DNA from: Alphaproteobacteria bacterium | GTDB taxonomy: Bacteria > Pseudomonadota > Alphaproteobacteria > TMED109 | Length of the DNA stretch: 64,000 nt | Assembly (NCBI GenBank): GCA_022824395.1 | Contig: JAJDZX010000030.1 | Coordinates: forward strand, 124,001 to 188,000 | Direction: 5' to 3' | Shown here: piece after piece, positions 9,358 to 18,614 of the stretch | Numbering within the stretch: the stretch's first letter is position 1 | Layout: each line of letters starts with the position of its first letter | Notes under the pieces: model-generated | Database searches by the model: none | The model's input: the letters and a program-made list of their open reading frames with translations, nothing else | What the model was told of the DNA's origin: nothing | Position numbers and translations under genes: made by a program

Positions 9358-10323
9358 ATGTCCACGATGGGTGCCGATGGCTTGACCGGTCAGGCCCAAG
9401 AGGAAGCCAAGCTGGCCCCCGCCCTGGCCGGCTTGCTCGCTGAGACCAAAGGCACGCTGGCCGAGCTGGAAGCCGAGCACGATGATCTCAAGTTGCTCTA
9501 CGAGGCGACGATCGCGCACGGAGAAGCAGTCGAGGACCAGCTCGCAGAGAGCAACATCCTGCTGCAGCGCACCCAGGCAAGGCTGGAAGAAGAGCTAAAC
9601 GAGGCCTCTCATTACGCGAGATCGATCTTGCCCGAGCCGCGCGATGAGTGGCCGAGCACGCAGTGGTATTTCGAGCCGTCCACAGAACTCGGCGGTGATT
9701 CCTTCGGCTATCACCACATCGACTCCGATCATTTTGCCATTTACTTGATTGACGTCTGCGGACACGGCGTCGGCGCTGCACTGTTGTCCGCGACCATCAT
9801 CAACGTCTTGCGGGCCCAAGCGATGTCGAGCGTCGACTTCCAGGATCCAAGCTCGGTTCTTGCGACGCTAAACGACACGTTTCCCATGGAAAATCAGAAC
9901 AACATGTTCTTCACGATCTGGTACGGCGTGCATGATCAGCGTACTGGAGAACTGCGGTACTCATCCGGAGGGCATCCGCCGGCGATCTTGCTCAGTCTCG
10001 ATCAGGAACGGTCTCCTGACGACCCTGCCGTTTCCGCAAAGCTGCTGGGCAATAAGGGCAACGTCGCGATCGGGACGTTCCCGGGTCTTCAATTCCCTGA
10101 AGCTACCACGACCATCAGGCCGGGCGATCAACTGCTGGTCTACAGTGACGGTGCCTATGAAATTCCCATTACGGATGACAAGATGCTGTCCCAGAAGGAC
10201 TTAGTCGATTTCGCCAGCACCGATGCCGGCCGGGGGCCCACGGAAATTTATCAGTGGGTGCAGGCGCATAATGGAGAAGGCCCGCTGCCGGACGACTTTT
10301 CGCTGGTGAAGGTCAACTTTTGA
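9358..10323 (+). CDS. Soluble PP2C/SpoIIE-family serine phosphatase with N-terminal coiled coil
   Basis: A 321-residue cytoplasmic phosphatase without membrane segments. Residues about 15-85 are a strongly charged, heptad-rich coiled coil and the rest is a SpoIIE/PP2C domain. Metal sites are present: ELGGDSFG, DVCGHGVGAALL (Cys in place of the usual Ser/Thr before GHG), YSDGAYE and a terminal D-D-F-S-L. It lacks its own sensor or receiver domain, so the coiled coil probably couples it to another protein. It is divergent from the STAS/GHKL operon and may be a second input that dephosphorylates the same STAS protein; this link rests on position only. Confidence 0.85.
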   Translation: MSTMGADGLTGQAQEEAKLAPALAGLLAETKGTLAELEAEHDDLKLLYEATIAHGEAVEDQLAESNILLQRTQARLEEELNEASHYARSILPEPRDEWPSTQWYFEPSTELGGDSFGYHHIDSDHFAIYLIDVCGHGVGAALLSATIINVLRAQAMSSVDFQDPSSVLATLNDTFPMENQNNMFFTIWYGVHDQRTGELRYSSGGHPPAILLSLDQERSPDDPAVSAKLLGNKGNVAIGTFPGLQFPEATTTIRPGDQLLVYSDGAYEIPITDDKMLSQKDLVDFASTDAGRGPTEIYQWVQAHNGEGPLPDDFSLVKVNF

Positions 10324-10814
10324 CGTCCTCCCGCCGTCGTCGAATTCGGGGATGATGGCCTAGCCCTCTCGGGGCGGAACGCGTCGGATTCGTGGACCCA
10401 GGCCAGTACGCGGCCTAATTCCGGCCACGCCACATACAGATGACGGACCGGCGAACCGCCGTTCCCCGGCAACCGCCAACCACCTTGATCCCCCGCTTTC
10501 CGAAGCGGCCCGGTTGCACGGACACCCGACAGGGCATGTCCGGCCGAGTATGGCCATCGCGACAGTGCGCGGGACAGGCGTCCATCGTTGGCGATGATAC
10601 CGCCCGAATCGCAGGCGTTCGCTCGAATGCGAGGCCCTGCCGGTCAGAGGCTGGTCAACGAACCGTACCCTTTCGCGGATGCTGTTCCCATCACTCGAAC
10701 ATCAAGGTCTGCATGGCTGGCTGCCACAAAACCGTACGTGTGTCCGTGATGCCCACCGCCCGGGTTGCAGGTACACTTGTTGAACAGCAAATCCGTTTGG
10801 GAATTCGCCTGCAC
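10324..10814. other. Intergenic region before the polyamine-type ABC operon
   Basis: About 490 bases with no supported gene. The frame of the ABC ATPase stays open upstream from 10440, but the extra 125 codons have no homology-like features and run through an internal ATG lacking any role. The operon promoter must lie here; I found no clear box pair. Confidence 0.5.
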
Positions 10815-12017
10815 ATGGGTTCCTCGCCGCATGTCGAGTTTCGGGGGGTCAGCAAGACCTACGACGGGCAGACGATGGTCGTTCAAGATCTTGACCTGTG
10901 CGTCAACGAAGGCGAATTCTTCACGCTGCTGGGCCCGTCCGGTTCGGGCAAGACGACGTGTTTGATGATGCTGGCAGGCTTCGAAGCGCCGTCCTCCGGG
11001 GAAATTCGGCTGTCAGGCCGTTCCGTCCAGCATCTGCCGCCGCGCAAACGCGGCATCGGGGTGGTATTTCAGAACTACGCCCTGTTTCCCCACATGACGG
11101 TCGGGCGAAATCTGGCGTTTCCGCTTGAGGTGCGAGGAATGTCTGCGGCGCGCCGAAGAGAGCGAATCCGGCAAGCGCTCGAGGTGGTCCGCCTGGACGG
11201 ATTCGAACACCGACGCCCCGGAGAGCTCTCCGGCGGCCAGCAGCAACGCGTCGCGATCGCCCGCGCGCTGGTGTTCAATCCGACTCTGGTGCTGATGGAC
11301 GAGCCGCTCGGCGCCCTGGACCGGCGTCTTCGCGAAGAGATGCAGTTCGAAATTCGCCGGATGCAACAGGATTTAGGCGTGACCGTCGTTTACGTCACGC
11401 ATGATCAACAGGAGGCGATGGCGATGTCGTCGCGCGTCGCGGTATTTCACCGGGGGTACATCCAGCAGGTCGCTCCGCCGGAGACCCTGTACGAGGAACC
11501 CGAGCGCGAGTTCGTGGCGAGCTTCATCGGTGACAACAACGTGCTGCGAGGGCGGGTGCTGACGGTGGAGCGCGACCACTGCGACGTCGAGACGCCGGAC
11601 GGCGTGGTCAGGGCGTTCCCCGTTCACCATTGTCGCCCCGGCGACCCGTCCGTTCTGGCAATCCGCCCGGAACGGGTGAGCCTGACCCGGCCGGGCGTCT
11701 ATACGAACGAGTTCGAGGCGGTCGTCGAGGACATTCTGTTCATCGGTGACCATCTCCGCTTGCGCCTCAATCTCTGCGGAAACCCGAATTTCGTTGTCAA
11801 GATTCAGAACGTCATCGGCCACAGTGCAGTCCTGGCAGGAGACCGTGTCAGGGTCGGCTGGAGCGTGATGGACTGCCGCGCGCTGCCCGACGAAGAGGGT
11901 GCAGGCTCCGCTCTACTGACCAGACCGGTTGCACCACGCCGTTCGCCGCCCGGTGATGCCACTGCGGCGCCCGGCTCCGATCAAGCGGAAGTTCCGCGGT
12001 CAACCCAGCCTGTTTAG
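10815..12017 (+). CDS. Spermidine/putrescine-type ABC transporter, ATP-binding subunit (PotA-like)
   Basis: A 400-residue cytoplasmic ATPase that powers the importer encoded by the next three genes. Walker A is GPSGSGKTT, the signature is LSGGQQQRVAIARAL, Walker B is LVLMDEPLGALD and the H-loop is YVTHDQ. The C-terminal 120 residues form a TOBE regulatory domain. I chose the ATG at 10815, where homology begins (V-E-F-R-G-V-S-K-x-Y). The gene is 12 bases ahead of the binding protein. The last 40 residues are a Pro/Ala/Ser-rich tail beyond the usual family end. Confidence 0.9.
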   Translation: MGSSPHVEFRGVSKTYDGQTMVVQDLDLCVNEGEFFTLLGPSGSGKTTCLMMLAGFEAPSSGEIRLSGRSVQHLPPRKRGIGVVFQNYALFPHMTVGRNLAFPLEVRGMSAARRRERIRQALEVVRLDGFEHRRPGELSGGQQQRVAIARALVFNPTLVLMDEPLGALDRRLREEMQFEIRRMQQDLGVTVVYVTHDQQEAMAMSSRVAVFHRGYIQQVAPPETLYEEPEREFVASFIGDNNVLRGRVLTVERDHCDVETPDGVVRAFPVHHCRPGDPSVLAIRPERVSLTRPGVYTNEFEAVVEDILFIGDHLRLRLNLCGNPNFVVKIQNVIGHSAVLAGDRVRVGWSVMDCRALPDEEGAGSALLTRPVAPRRSPPGDATAAPGSDQAEVPRSTQPV

Positions 12018-12029
12018 GAGGATGGACGT

Positions 12030-13142
12030 ATGCGCCCACAATCTCGCTTCAAGCTTCAGGGCCCCGCCCGGAGCCTCATCGCCGCCCTGGCACTGATCGG
12101 CGTCGCCGGCGCCCCGGCGGCGGCCAACGACTCGGTGACCGTGGTGTCGTGGGGCGGTTCGTACGCGGAAGCTTGCAAGAAGGCGGTGCTGGATCCGTTC
12201 GCCGACGAGTCGGGCGTCGAGGTTCGGCTGGAAAGCTACAACGGGGGCCTCGCGCAAATCCGCGCTCAGGTAGAAACCGGCAACGTTCACTGGGATGTCG
12301 TGGATCTCGAGTTCGCGGACCTGGCACGTGGATGCGACGAGGGTCTGTTCGAACTCGTCGACATCGATGAGCTGCCGCCGGCGCCCGACGGTACGCCTGC
12401 GCGCGACGACTACTTCGAGGGAACGTTCTCGGAATGCGGCGGTGGCGGTATCTTCTATTCCACCGTCTACGCCTACAACAACGAGAGCTTCACCGGACAG
12501 CGGCCCGCCACCATCGAGGACTTCTTCGACCTCGAGAAGTTCCCCGGACGTCGTGGCATGCGCCGGACAGCCGGTGCGAACCTCGAGTTCGCGTTGCTGG
12601 CGGATGGAGTTCCACCGGAAGAGATCTATGCCGTCCTGAACACCCCGGAAGGCGTAAACCGGGCCTTCGGCAAGCTGGATACGATCAAGGAACAGATCGT
12701 CTGGTGGGAGGCCGGCGCTCAGCCGCCGCAGATGCTGGCCGACCAGGAAGTGGTCATGAGCACCGCGTACAACGGCCGCATCTTCAACGCCCAGGTTCTG
12801 GAACAGCAGCCCTTCACCATCGTGTGGGACGGCCAGGTTCTGGACTACGGGCAGTTCGCGATTGTGGCCGGAACACCCAACCTGAAGGCTGCCAGAAACT
12901 ACCTGTTGTTTGCTTCCCGGGTGGAAAACATGGCGGCCATCGGCCACTACATCGCCTACAGCCCGACCCGCCGTTCCGGCATCGACCTGATCTCCACCCA
13001 CCGCGAGACCGGTGTGGAGATGCGGCCGCACATGCCCAGTGCTCCCGAGAACATGGGTCGAGTGGTACGGAACGACTGGGAGTGGTGGGCCGATCACGGC
13101 GAGGAAATGAACGAACGCTTTAGCGCGTGGCTCTCTCGCTAG
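12030..13142 (+). CDS. Periplasmic substrate-binding protein of polyamine-type ABC transporter (PotD-like)
   Basis: A 370-residue solute-binding protein. The signal peptide spans about 1-32 (cleavage near AAA-ND), and the mature part begins with V-T-V-V-S-W-G-G-S-Y, the typical opening of the PotD/PotF group. A good AGGAGG ribosome site sits 8 bases before the ATG. The substrate may be spermidine or putrescine, but this family also binds other small cations and amino-acid-like compounds. It overlaps the permease gene by 16 bases. Confidence 0.88.
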   Translation: MRPQSRFKLQGPARSLIAALALIGVAGAPAAANDSVTVVSWGGSYAEACKKAVLDPFADESGVEVRLESYNGGLAQIRAQVETGNVHWDVVDLEFADLARGCDEGLFELVDIDELPPAPDGTPARDDYFEGTFSECGGGGIFYSTVYAYNNESFTGQRPATIEDFFDLEKFPGRRGMRRTAGANLEFALLADGVPPEEIYAVLNTPEGVNRAFGKLDTIKEQIVWWEAGAQPPQMLADQEVVMSTAYNGRIFNAQVLEQQPFTIVWDGQVLDYGQFAIVAGTPNLKAARNYLLFASRVENMAAIGHYIAYSPTRRSGIDLISTHRETGVEMRPHMPSAPENMGRVVRNDWEWWADHGEEMNERFSAWLSR

Positions 13143-14323
13143 CAGCCGCACGGGTTCGAGCGGCGGCATTGACGCTGCCGCTCGTCGCCTTCATCGGTGT
13201 GACGTTTCTCGCACCGCTGGGGCTAATGCTGGCTCGGAGCGTCCACGAACCGCTGGTCGCCGACTCCCTCCCCGACACCCTTGCAATGCTCGAGGACTGG
13301 GACGGCATGTCGCTTCCCGGAGAAGACGTATTTCAGGCGTTGGGACGGGAACTCCTGACGCTGCACCAGCAACGTTCACTCGGTGGCGTCGCCACACGCG
13401 TCAACCGCCTCGAATCCGGCATGCGCAGCGCGATCGTCCGCACGGCCCGCCAACTCCGCGATGCCGACCCTAGGTCTTGGCGCGAAGCCATAATCGCCGC
13501 CGCCCCCGTCTGGGATGAGCCGAAGGCGTGGCGCGCGCTTCAGCGCTCGGGGGAACGGTACACGCTTCGGCACTTCCTGCACGCGCTCGACCTGGAGCGG
13601 GACGCCGAAGGCAACGTGGTTGCCCAGCCTCCGGATCAGCGCATCTACCTGTCGTTGCTGGGACGCACCTTGATGGTCAGCATCGTGATCACCGTGATTT
13701 GCCTGATCCTCGGCTATCCGGTGGCCTATCTGATCGCCAACAGTCCTCCCTCCCGATCAAATCTGCTGTTGCTACTTGTGCTGGTGCCCTTCTGGACGTC
13801 GTTGCTGGTCCGTACCACCTCCTGGATCGTCCTTCTTCAAAACCAGGGGGTAATCAACGATCTCCTGGTCGCTATCGGGCTGACCACCGAAGAAGGCCGC
13901 ATCCCGATGATCTACAACATGACCGGCACCCTGGTCGCGATGACCCAAATCCTCCTGCCCTTCATGGTCCTGCCGCTCTACGCCGTCATGCGAACCATTG
14001 CGCCGTCCCAAATGCGCGCGGCGGCCGCGCTCGGCGCGTCCTTCGGACAGGCGTTTGTCCGCGTGTACTGGCCGCAGACCGTCCCAGGAGTCGCTGCCGG
14101 ATCGCTGCTCGTCTTCATCCTGTCGATCGGCTACTACATTACGCCCGCCCTGGTTGGCGGGCGCACGGGCCAGCTGATCTCCAACCTGATCGCCTATCAC
14201 ATGCAGCAGTCCCTCAACTGGGGTCTTGCCGCTGCACTGGGGGCGATCCTGCTGGTCTGCGTGGTGCTCCTGTTCTTCCTGTTCAACCGGCTGGTGGGCG
14301 TCGAGCGGATGCGCTTCACCTGA
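13127..14323 (+). CDS. ABC transporter permease (PotB-like)
   Basis: A 398-residue inner-membrane permease. After a first membrane segment (about 12-32) comes a hydrophilic periplasmic loop of about 140 residues, longer than in Escherichia coli PotB. Then follow the usual five segments with the binding-protein-dependent transport motif (A-A-A-L-G-A-S-x-x-Q-A-F) for docking to the ATPase. Translation starts at GTG 13127 inside the end of the binding-protein gene, and its stop overlaps the next ATG (TGATG), so the permeases are coupled. Confidence 0.88.
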   Translation: MALSLAAARVRAAALTLPLVAFIGVTFLAPLGLMLARSVHEPLVADSLPDTLAMLEDWDGMSLPGEDVFQALGRELLTLHQQRSLGGVATRVNRLESGMRSAIVRTARQLRDADPRSWREAIIAAAPVWDEPKAWRALQRSGERYTLRHFLHALDLERDAEGNVVAQPPDQRIYLSLLGRTLMVSIVITVICLILGYPVAYLIANSPPSRSNLLLLLVLVPFWTSLLVRTTSWIVLLQNQGVINDLLVAIGLTTEEGRIPMIYNMTGTLVAMTQILLPFMVLPLYAVMRTIAPSQMRAAAALGASFGQAFVRVYWPQTVPGVAAGSLLVFILSIGYYITPALVGGRTGQLISNLIAYHMQQSLNWGLAAALGAILLVCVVLLFFLFNRLVGVERMRFT

Positions 14324-15174
14324 TGACATCGAAGACGGCAACGTTCGGCCTGGGCGACCGCCTGGCGCGGTGGCTGCACCTCGCATTCTGTGCTGCGGTC
14401 TTCGTCTTCCTGATTGCACCAATGCTGGTGGTGATCCCGCTCAGTTTCAACGCAGAACCGTATTTCACGTTCAGCGAAGGCATGCTGGCTCTTGACGCTG
14501 ACGCATACTCGTTGCGCTGGTACCGAAACATCGTCGAGGACGAGGAGTGGCGCCTCGCATTGGCCAACAGCCTGTTCATCGGCCTCGCTGCGGCGGCCAT
14601 CGCCACCGTCCTCGGGGTCCTGGCCGCGCTGGGATTGGCCAGCCCGGCGATGCCAGGCCGTGCACTCGTCACAGGCTTGCTGATATCGCCGATGATTACG
14701 CCGATCATCATCTCGGCGGCCGGCATGTTCTTCTTCTATTCGAGCCTGGGCCTTTCGCAAACCCATCTCAGCCTGGTCCTCGCCCATGCGGCCCTCGGCA
14801 CGCCCTTCGTGGTCATTACAGTGACCGCCACGCTCGCCGGTTTCGACCGCAACCTGACGCGGGCCGCCGCGAGCCTGGGCGCCGGTCCGCTCGCGGTTTT
14901 TCGCCGCGTCCAGTTGCCGTTGATCGCTCCCGGCGTCATCGCCGGCGCTTTGTTCGCATTTGCAGCGTCATTTGATGAGGTCGTCACGGTGCTGTTCCTG
15001 GGCGGCCTGGAGCAACGCACGATCCCGAGACAGATGTGGGCCGGAATCCGGGAGCAGATCAGTCCCGAGATCCTTGCGGTGGCGACCTTCCTCGTCGCAT
15101 TCGTCCTCGTGCTCATGGGCGTGGTCGAATGGCTTCGGCGACGACATGGCCAAGAGGGCGAGCCCGCGCGCTAG
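14323..15174 (+). CDS. ABC transporter permease (PotC-like)
   Basis: A 283-residue inner-membrane permease, the second half of the transmembrane channel. It has six hydrophobic segments and the EAA-like loop R-A-A-A-S-L-G-A-x-P-L-x-x-F-R-R-V-x-L-P. The frame extends far upstream through the previous gene, but the ATG at 14323 overlaps the potB-like stop by one base and gives the normal family length. It is the last gene of the operon. Confidence 0.9.
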   Translation: MTSKTATFGLGDRLARWLHLAFCAAVFVFLIAPMLVVIPLSFNAEPYFTFSEGMLALDADAYSLRWYRNIVEDEEWRLALANSLFIGLAAAAIATVLGVLAALGLASPAMPGRALVTGLLISPMITPIIISAAGMFFFYSSLGLSQTHLSLVLAHAALGTPFVVITVTATLAGFDRNLTRAAASLGAGPLAVFRRVQLPLIAPGVIAGALFAFAASFDEVVTVLFLGGLEQRTIPRQMWAGIREQISPEILAVATFLVAFVLVLMGVVEWLRRRHGQEGEPAR

Positions 15175-15273
15175 GAAGGACCGGCCCAACTCCTATCCGT
15201 GGACCAGCCTGCCCGCCGCTCCGGGCCCACGGTGCCGGAGCTGGGGATCGTTCCACCGACGGGGCTGGTCGGC

Positions 15274-15300
15274 CATGCCGGGCCCCGCGAACCCGGCATG
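15274..15300. terminator. Hairpin between converging genes
   Basis: CATGCCGGG (15274-15282) pairs with CCCGGCATG (15292-15300) over a 9-base loop. It lies between the ends of the ABC operon (plus) and the glutathione transferase gene (minus), where a shared terminator is expected. No T-run follows on either strand, so termination is uncertain. Confidence 0.35.
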
Positions 15301-15311
15301 CCGGCGAGCGT

Positions 15312-15950
15312 TCAGGCGCTCGCCGAAGGACGTTCCGAGAATTCGCCATGCCAGCGATGGACGCTCGGATACCGGTCTGCAACGCCCATCTCGAAGCGGT
15401 TCGCCATGTTGATCACGAAGAAGCCGGTGATGTCGGCGATGCTGACGTCATCCCCTGCGATGAACCGGCTACGGGCCAGCTGGGGTTCCAGACGCTGCAG
15501 GAAAATGTGGAGCATCTCCTGGCCACGCTCCACCATCGCCGGCAGCTGCGGCAAATCCGTTCGCGTCCCCGGCACGACACGGCCCGCGAACAGCGGCACA
15601 TGATTCCGCGTCGCATGCAGGATCGGCATGAATCCGTCGAGCTCCACTCGGCGATTCCACATGTCGACGACCGCCCGCTCCGCCGCGGTGCGGCCGAACA
15701 GTGACGGCTCCGGCTGCAGTTCCTCCAGATACCGGCAGACGGAGATCGATTCCGCAATCACCGTGCCGTCATCGAGTTCAAGAAAGGGCACACAGTGAAA
15801 CGGATTCATCGAGGTGTAGGGTTCCTTGAACTGCTCGTCATCCCGCACATTCAACTGGACGATCAGCACCTCCATGTCCTTTTCCGCCAGGAACATGCGC
15901 ACACGTTTGGAATTGGCCGCCGGGCCGAAATCGTAGAGCTTCAAGACCAT
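15312..15950 (-). CDS. Glutathione S-transferase family protein
   Basis: A 212-residue cytosolic protein of normal GST length. The thioredoxin-like N-terminal domain (1-80) opens with L-K-L-Y-D-F-G-P-A-A-N-S-K-R-V-R, includes the cis-proline stretch H-C-V-P-F-L and the glutathione-binding E-S motif (I-A-E-S-I-S-V-C-R-Y-L-E). The helical C-terminal domain has the N-capping motif S-I-A-D-I-T. It presumably conjugates or reduces small molecules; the substrate is unknown. The start at the ATG 15950 is set by the domain; the open frame continues upstream without meaning. Confidence 0.9.
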   Translation of the reverse strand: MVLKLYDFGPAANSKRVRMFLAEKDMEVLIVQLNVRDDEQFKEPYTSMNPFHCVPFLELDDGTVIAESISVCRYLEELQPEPSLFGRTAAERAVVDMWNRRVELDGFMPILHATRNHVPLFAGRVVPGTRTDLPQLPAMVERGQEMLHIFLQRLEPQLARSRFIAGDDVSIADITGFFVINMANRFEMGVADRYPSVHRWHGEFSERPSASA

Positions 15951-16520
15951 TGACTCCCTGGAGGAGCTCACGCTCCGCTGTCGCCCGTGGCGGGATCGCT
16001 GATCGCTGCCGACTATCGTGCGATCGAAGGCACGGGCTCGACACGGGACCGCGAGGTGCAGGGACAGAAGGCTGAAACCTGGCTCGCGCTGCGCGGGGGT
16101 TATACACAAAGCCGGACCGCCAAGTCGGCTCCGCCAGCTTCCCCGACGGTGGGTAACCTGGCCGCCTGGTCGGCGACCGTGGGCGATGCACCACCGGCAG
16201 CCCGCCACATTGATGAGGTGGTGTTCTTGTCGGCGGTCATTGGACCGCCGCCCGTCCTCCACGACACGCAGGCTGGCAGCCTGATTTCCCAGTACCGATA
16301 TCACATGGAGCGCTGCGGACGCCCGGCAGTGGCCGGCCGTTGGGGCACCGGTGGCCGCCCGCGAACGTCACGTTGTCTCAGCAACTTGACAAACATATAT
16401 CTCGAATATGCCTTTTGGACGGGCCCGCCGCGCACGGCGGGGATGTCCAATACTTGCGAGACCGTCGGCTGACGTTCTCCGGCACCGCAATCGCTCAAAA
16501 TCCTCTAAGGAACTGAAGAC
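15951..16520. other. Intergenic region between GST and the bufferin operon
   Basis: This 570-base divergent gap has no recognisable gene. Its right end carries an AT-rich block with a TTGACA box that probably starts the bufferin operon. Nothing else stands out. Confidence 0.5.
16386..16412 (+). promoter_or_regulatory. Possible promoter of the bufferin operon
   Basis: A perfect TTGACA at 16386-16391 is followed by an unusually AT-rich stretch and TATGCC at 16407-16412 (15-base spacing, shorter than ideal). The AT-rich block is conspicuous in this GC-rich DNA and lies 110 bases upstream of bufA. A copper-responsive or ECF-type promoter could also sit here. Confidence 0.35.
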
Positions 16521-16790
16521 ATGGCTGCTCACAAACGTACTTCCGCTGCCGTCGTAGCTGGGGCGCTGACCGCTCTTCTCGTCGCCGCGCCGGCCTCGAC
16601 CGCGCTCGCCGCCGATGGCGACATGGAAAAATGCTACGGCGTTGCCAAGGCGGGCCAGAATGACTGCGCGGCTGGCGAGGGCACGACCTGTCAAGGCACG
16701 TCGACCGTCGATGGCCAGAAGAACGCCTGGATCTACCTCCCGGCGGGCCTCTGCGAGAAATTGGTCGGCGGCAGCCTTGAGGAAGCCTGA
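16521..16790 (+). CDS. bufA: Bufferin precursor (DUF2282 family)
   Basis: An 89-residue precursor of the DUF2282 family, now known as bufferins: ribosomally made, modified peptides that bind copper in the periplasm. A long signal-like leader (1-30, ending ALA) precedes a mature part with four cysteines: [16 protein letters not shown] and G-L-C-E-K. These match the family's conserved K-C-[YF]-G and four-Cys pattern. The MNIO enzyme encoded next is expected to convert cysteines to modified forms. A Shine-Dalgarno AAGGAA lies upstream. Confidence 0.88.
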   Translation: MAAHKRTSAAVVAGALTALLVAAPASTALAADGDMEKCYGVAKAGQNDCAAGEGTTCQGTSTVDGQKNAWIYLPAGLCEKLVGGSLEEA

Positions 16791-16842
16791 TCCGTTGATC
16801 TGATTCGCTGAAGCCCAGCCTTCCGGACCGGGGCAGTCGCCC

Positions 16843-17787
16843 GTGCCTGACGCGCCAGCCGTCCGGGCATCAGCTCCTGCCTCGGACCGGCCTTTGCCGG
16901 AAAGTGCCGGAATCGGCCTCAAGGCCCAGTTCTACCAGGAGGTGCTGGACACCTCCCCGCCATTGGACTGGTTCGAGGTTCATCCCGAGAACTACATGGT
17001 CGAGGGCGGGCCCCCGCTTCGGTACCTCGAGGCCATTCGCGGCAAGTACCCCCTGTCCCTGCACGGGGTCGGCATGTCGCTCGGGTCTGTCGAACCCCCC
17101 GCACGCGATCACCTTGAACATCTGTCCGGCCTGATCGATCGGTTCGAGCCCTTCGTCGTGTCCGAACACCTGTCGTGGAGCCGGACCGAAGACGCATTCC
17201 TCGCTGATCTTCTCCCGCTTCCGATGACCCGCGAGACGCTGGCAACCGTTTCGGCCAACGTGTGCCGGGCGCAGGACCACCTCGGCCGGGCTCTCCTCGT
17301 GGAGAATCCCTCGGCCTACCTCCAATTCCGCGATCAGGACCTTCCGGAACCCGAGTTTCTGAGCGAGCTGGCCCGACGGACTGGATGCGGTCTGCTGCTG
17401 GACGTGAACAACCTGTTCGTGTCGGCGTGCAACCAAGGCTTCGACCCGATCACCTGGCTGGATGCCTTCCATCTGGAAGCTGTCGAGGAGATCCACCTCG
17501 CCGGGCATGCCGTCGACCAGGCGAACGGACATAGCATCCGCGTCGACGATCACGGATCACCGGTGCCAACGGGCGTCTGGGATCTCTTCCGCACCGTCAT
17601 TCGGCGCCGCGGGCCGACACCGACGCTGATCGAGCGGGACGCCAACCTCCCGCCGCTTGCGGATCTGGTTGCCGAGGCCCGGACGGCCGTTAGCGTCATG
17701 CGCGGGACGGTCGCCGACACCGGCGACGATCGATCCCGGCCGGTCGGGGCAGGTGCCGGACCGGCCTCCTCGATCACGGCACCCTAG
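16843..17787 (+). CDS. bufB: MNIO (DUF692) iron oxygenase, bufferin-modifying enzyme
   Basis: A 314-residue TIM-barrel enzyme of the multinuclear non-heme iron-dependent oxidase family (DUF692). The characteristic motifs occur in order: F-E-V-H-P-E-N-Y, L-H-G-V-G-M-S-L-G-S, V-S-E-H-L-S-W, V-E-N-P-S-A-Y-L, L-L-D-V-N-N-L-F-V-S-A, E-I-H-L-A-G-H, D-D-H-G-S-P-V and L-I-E-R-D-A-N-L-P. They supply the His, Asp and Glu ligands. It should modify cysteines of the upstream precursor. It starts with GTG 52 bases after bufA. The last 35 residues are a disordered-looking extension. Confidence 0.92.
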   Translation: MPDAPAVRASAPASDRPLPESAGIGLKAQFYQEVLDTSPPLDWFEVHPENYMVEGGPPLRYLEAIRGKYPLSLHGVGMSLGSVEPPARDHLEHLSGLIDRFEPFVVSEHLSWSRTEDAFLADLLPLPMTRETLATVSANVCRAQDHLGRALLVENPSAYLQFRDQDLPEPEFLSELARRTGCGLLLDVNNLFVSACNQGFDPITWLDAFHLEAVEEIHLAGHAVDQANGHSIRVDDHGSPVPTGVWDLFRTVIRRRGPTPTLIERDANLPPLADLVAEARTAVSVMRGTVADTGDDRSRPVGAGAGPASSITAP

Positions 17788-17795
17788 CTTCGCTG

Positions 17796-18614
17796 TTGTC
17801 CTCCCTTCTCGCCGAAACTCAGTCGGCCTTTCGCACCGCCATGGAACAAGGGGGTGACGAGGGAATAACGAGACTGCTCGCGCAGCCCTCCTCCGGCCCT
17901 GACATCACGACGCGGCTCGACATCTATCGGAACAACATCGCCTATGCGCTGGTGAGGGCACTGGAAGCGCTCTATCCCTCTCTTCGCCGGCTCATGGGAC
18001 AGGCGTTCTTTGAACAGATCGCCTGGGACTTCGCCAGAACCCATCCCCCACCCCATGGTCGTCTGGTCGAGTACGGGTTCGAGTTTCCGGGCTTTGTATC
18101 CGGTTTTGAGGCAGCATCCGGCTACCCTTGGTTTGCCGACGTGGCCCGGCTGGAAGTGGCCTGGCATCGCGCCTATGTCGCCGCGGAGGCACCATGCCTC
18201 CCCATCAGCAAACTTGGAGCCATTCCGCCAGATCGCATGAGCATGATCGAGCTGGTCCTGCATCCGACTTGCCGATGGATGCATTCGCGTTATCCGGTGT
18301 CCAAGCTCTGGCAGCTTGGCCGCGACGAAGCCGAACCCGACGGCCCCATCGAAGTTGAGGGCGGGCCTGAATGGCTTATGGTCATACGGCCCGAAGCGGA
18401 GGTCGAGGTACGGACGCTCTCGGAAGCCGGCTACCGGTTCGGGCAGGCGTTGAGCAAGGGACTGGTATTGGGGGCGGCCTGGGAGGCCGCCTGCAGTGTG
18501 GACCCGGACTTTGATCTCCAGGGGCACCTTGCAGGATTGTTTGCGGGCGGGACGTTTACCGACTATCGGCTCGCCTCAGTGACATCTCATTCCCACGATG
18601 GAGACCGACCATGA
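17796..18614 (+). CDS. bufC: DUF2063 family MNIO partner protein
   Basis: A 272-residue protein of the DUF2063 family, the usual partner that recruits the precursor peptide to the MNIO enzyme. The conserved N-terminal helical domain is present (R-L-x-I-Y-R-N-N-I, A-L-x-x-L-Y-P-S-L-R-R-L-M-G, F-F-x-x-x-A-W-D-F-A). The most natural start is a TTG at 17796, 8 bases after bufB; an ATG at 17841 would trim conserved sequence. Its stop overlaps the DoxX start by 4 nt. Confidence 0.88.
   Translation: MSSLLAETQSAFRTAMEQGGDEGITRLLAQPSSGPDITTRLDIYRNNIAYALVRALEALYPSLRRLMGQAFFEQIAWDFARTHPPPHGRLVEYGFEFPGFVSGFEAASGYPWFADVARLEVAWHRAYVAAEAPCLPISKLGAIPPDRMSMIELVLHPTCRWMHSRYPVSKLWQLGRDEAEPDGPIEVEGGPEWLMVIRPEAEVEVRTLSEAGYRFGQALSKGLVLGAAWEAACSVDPDFDLQGHLAGLFAGGTFTDYRLASVTSHSHDGDRP

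Noticed and set aside
10440-10814. 125-residue extension upstream of the PotA-like ATPase
   Set aside because: No homology-like sequence and no ribosome site; the ATG at 10815 fits the family.
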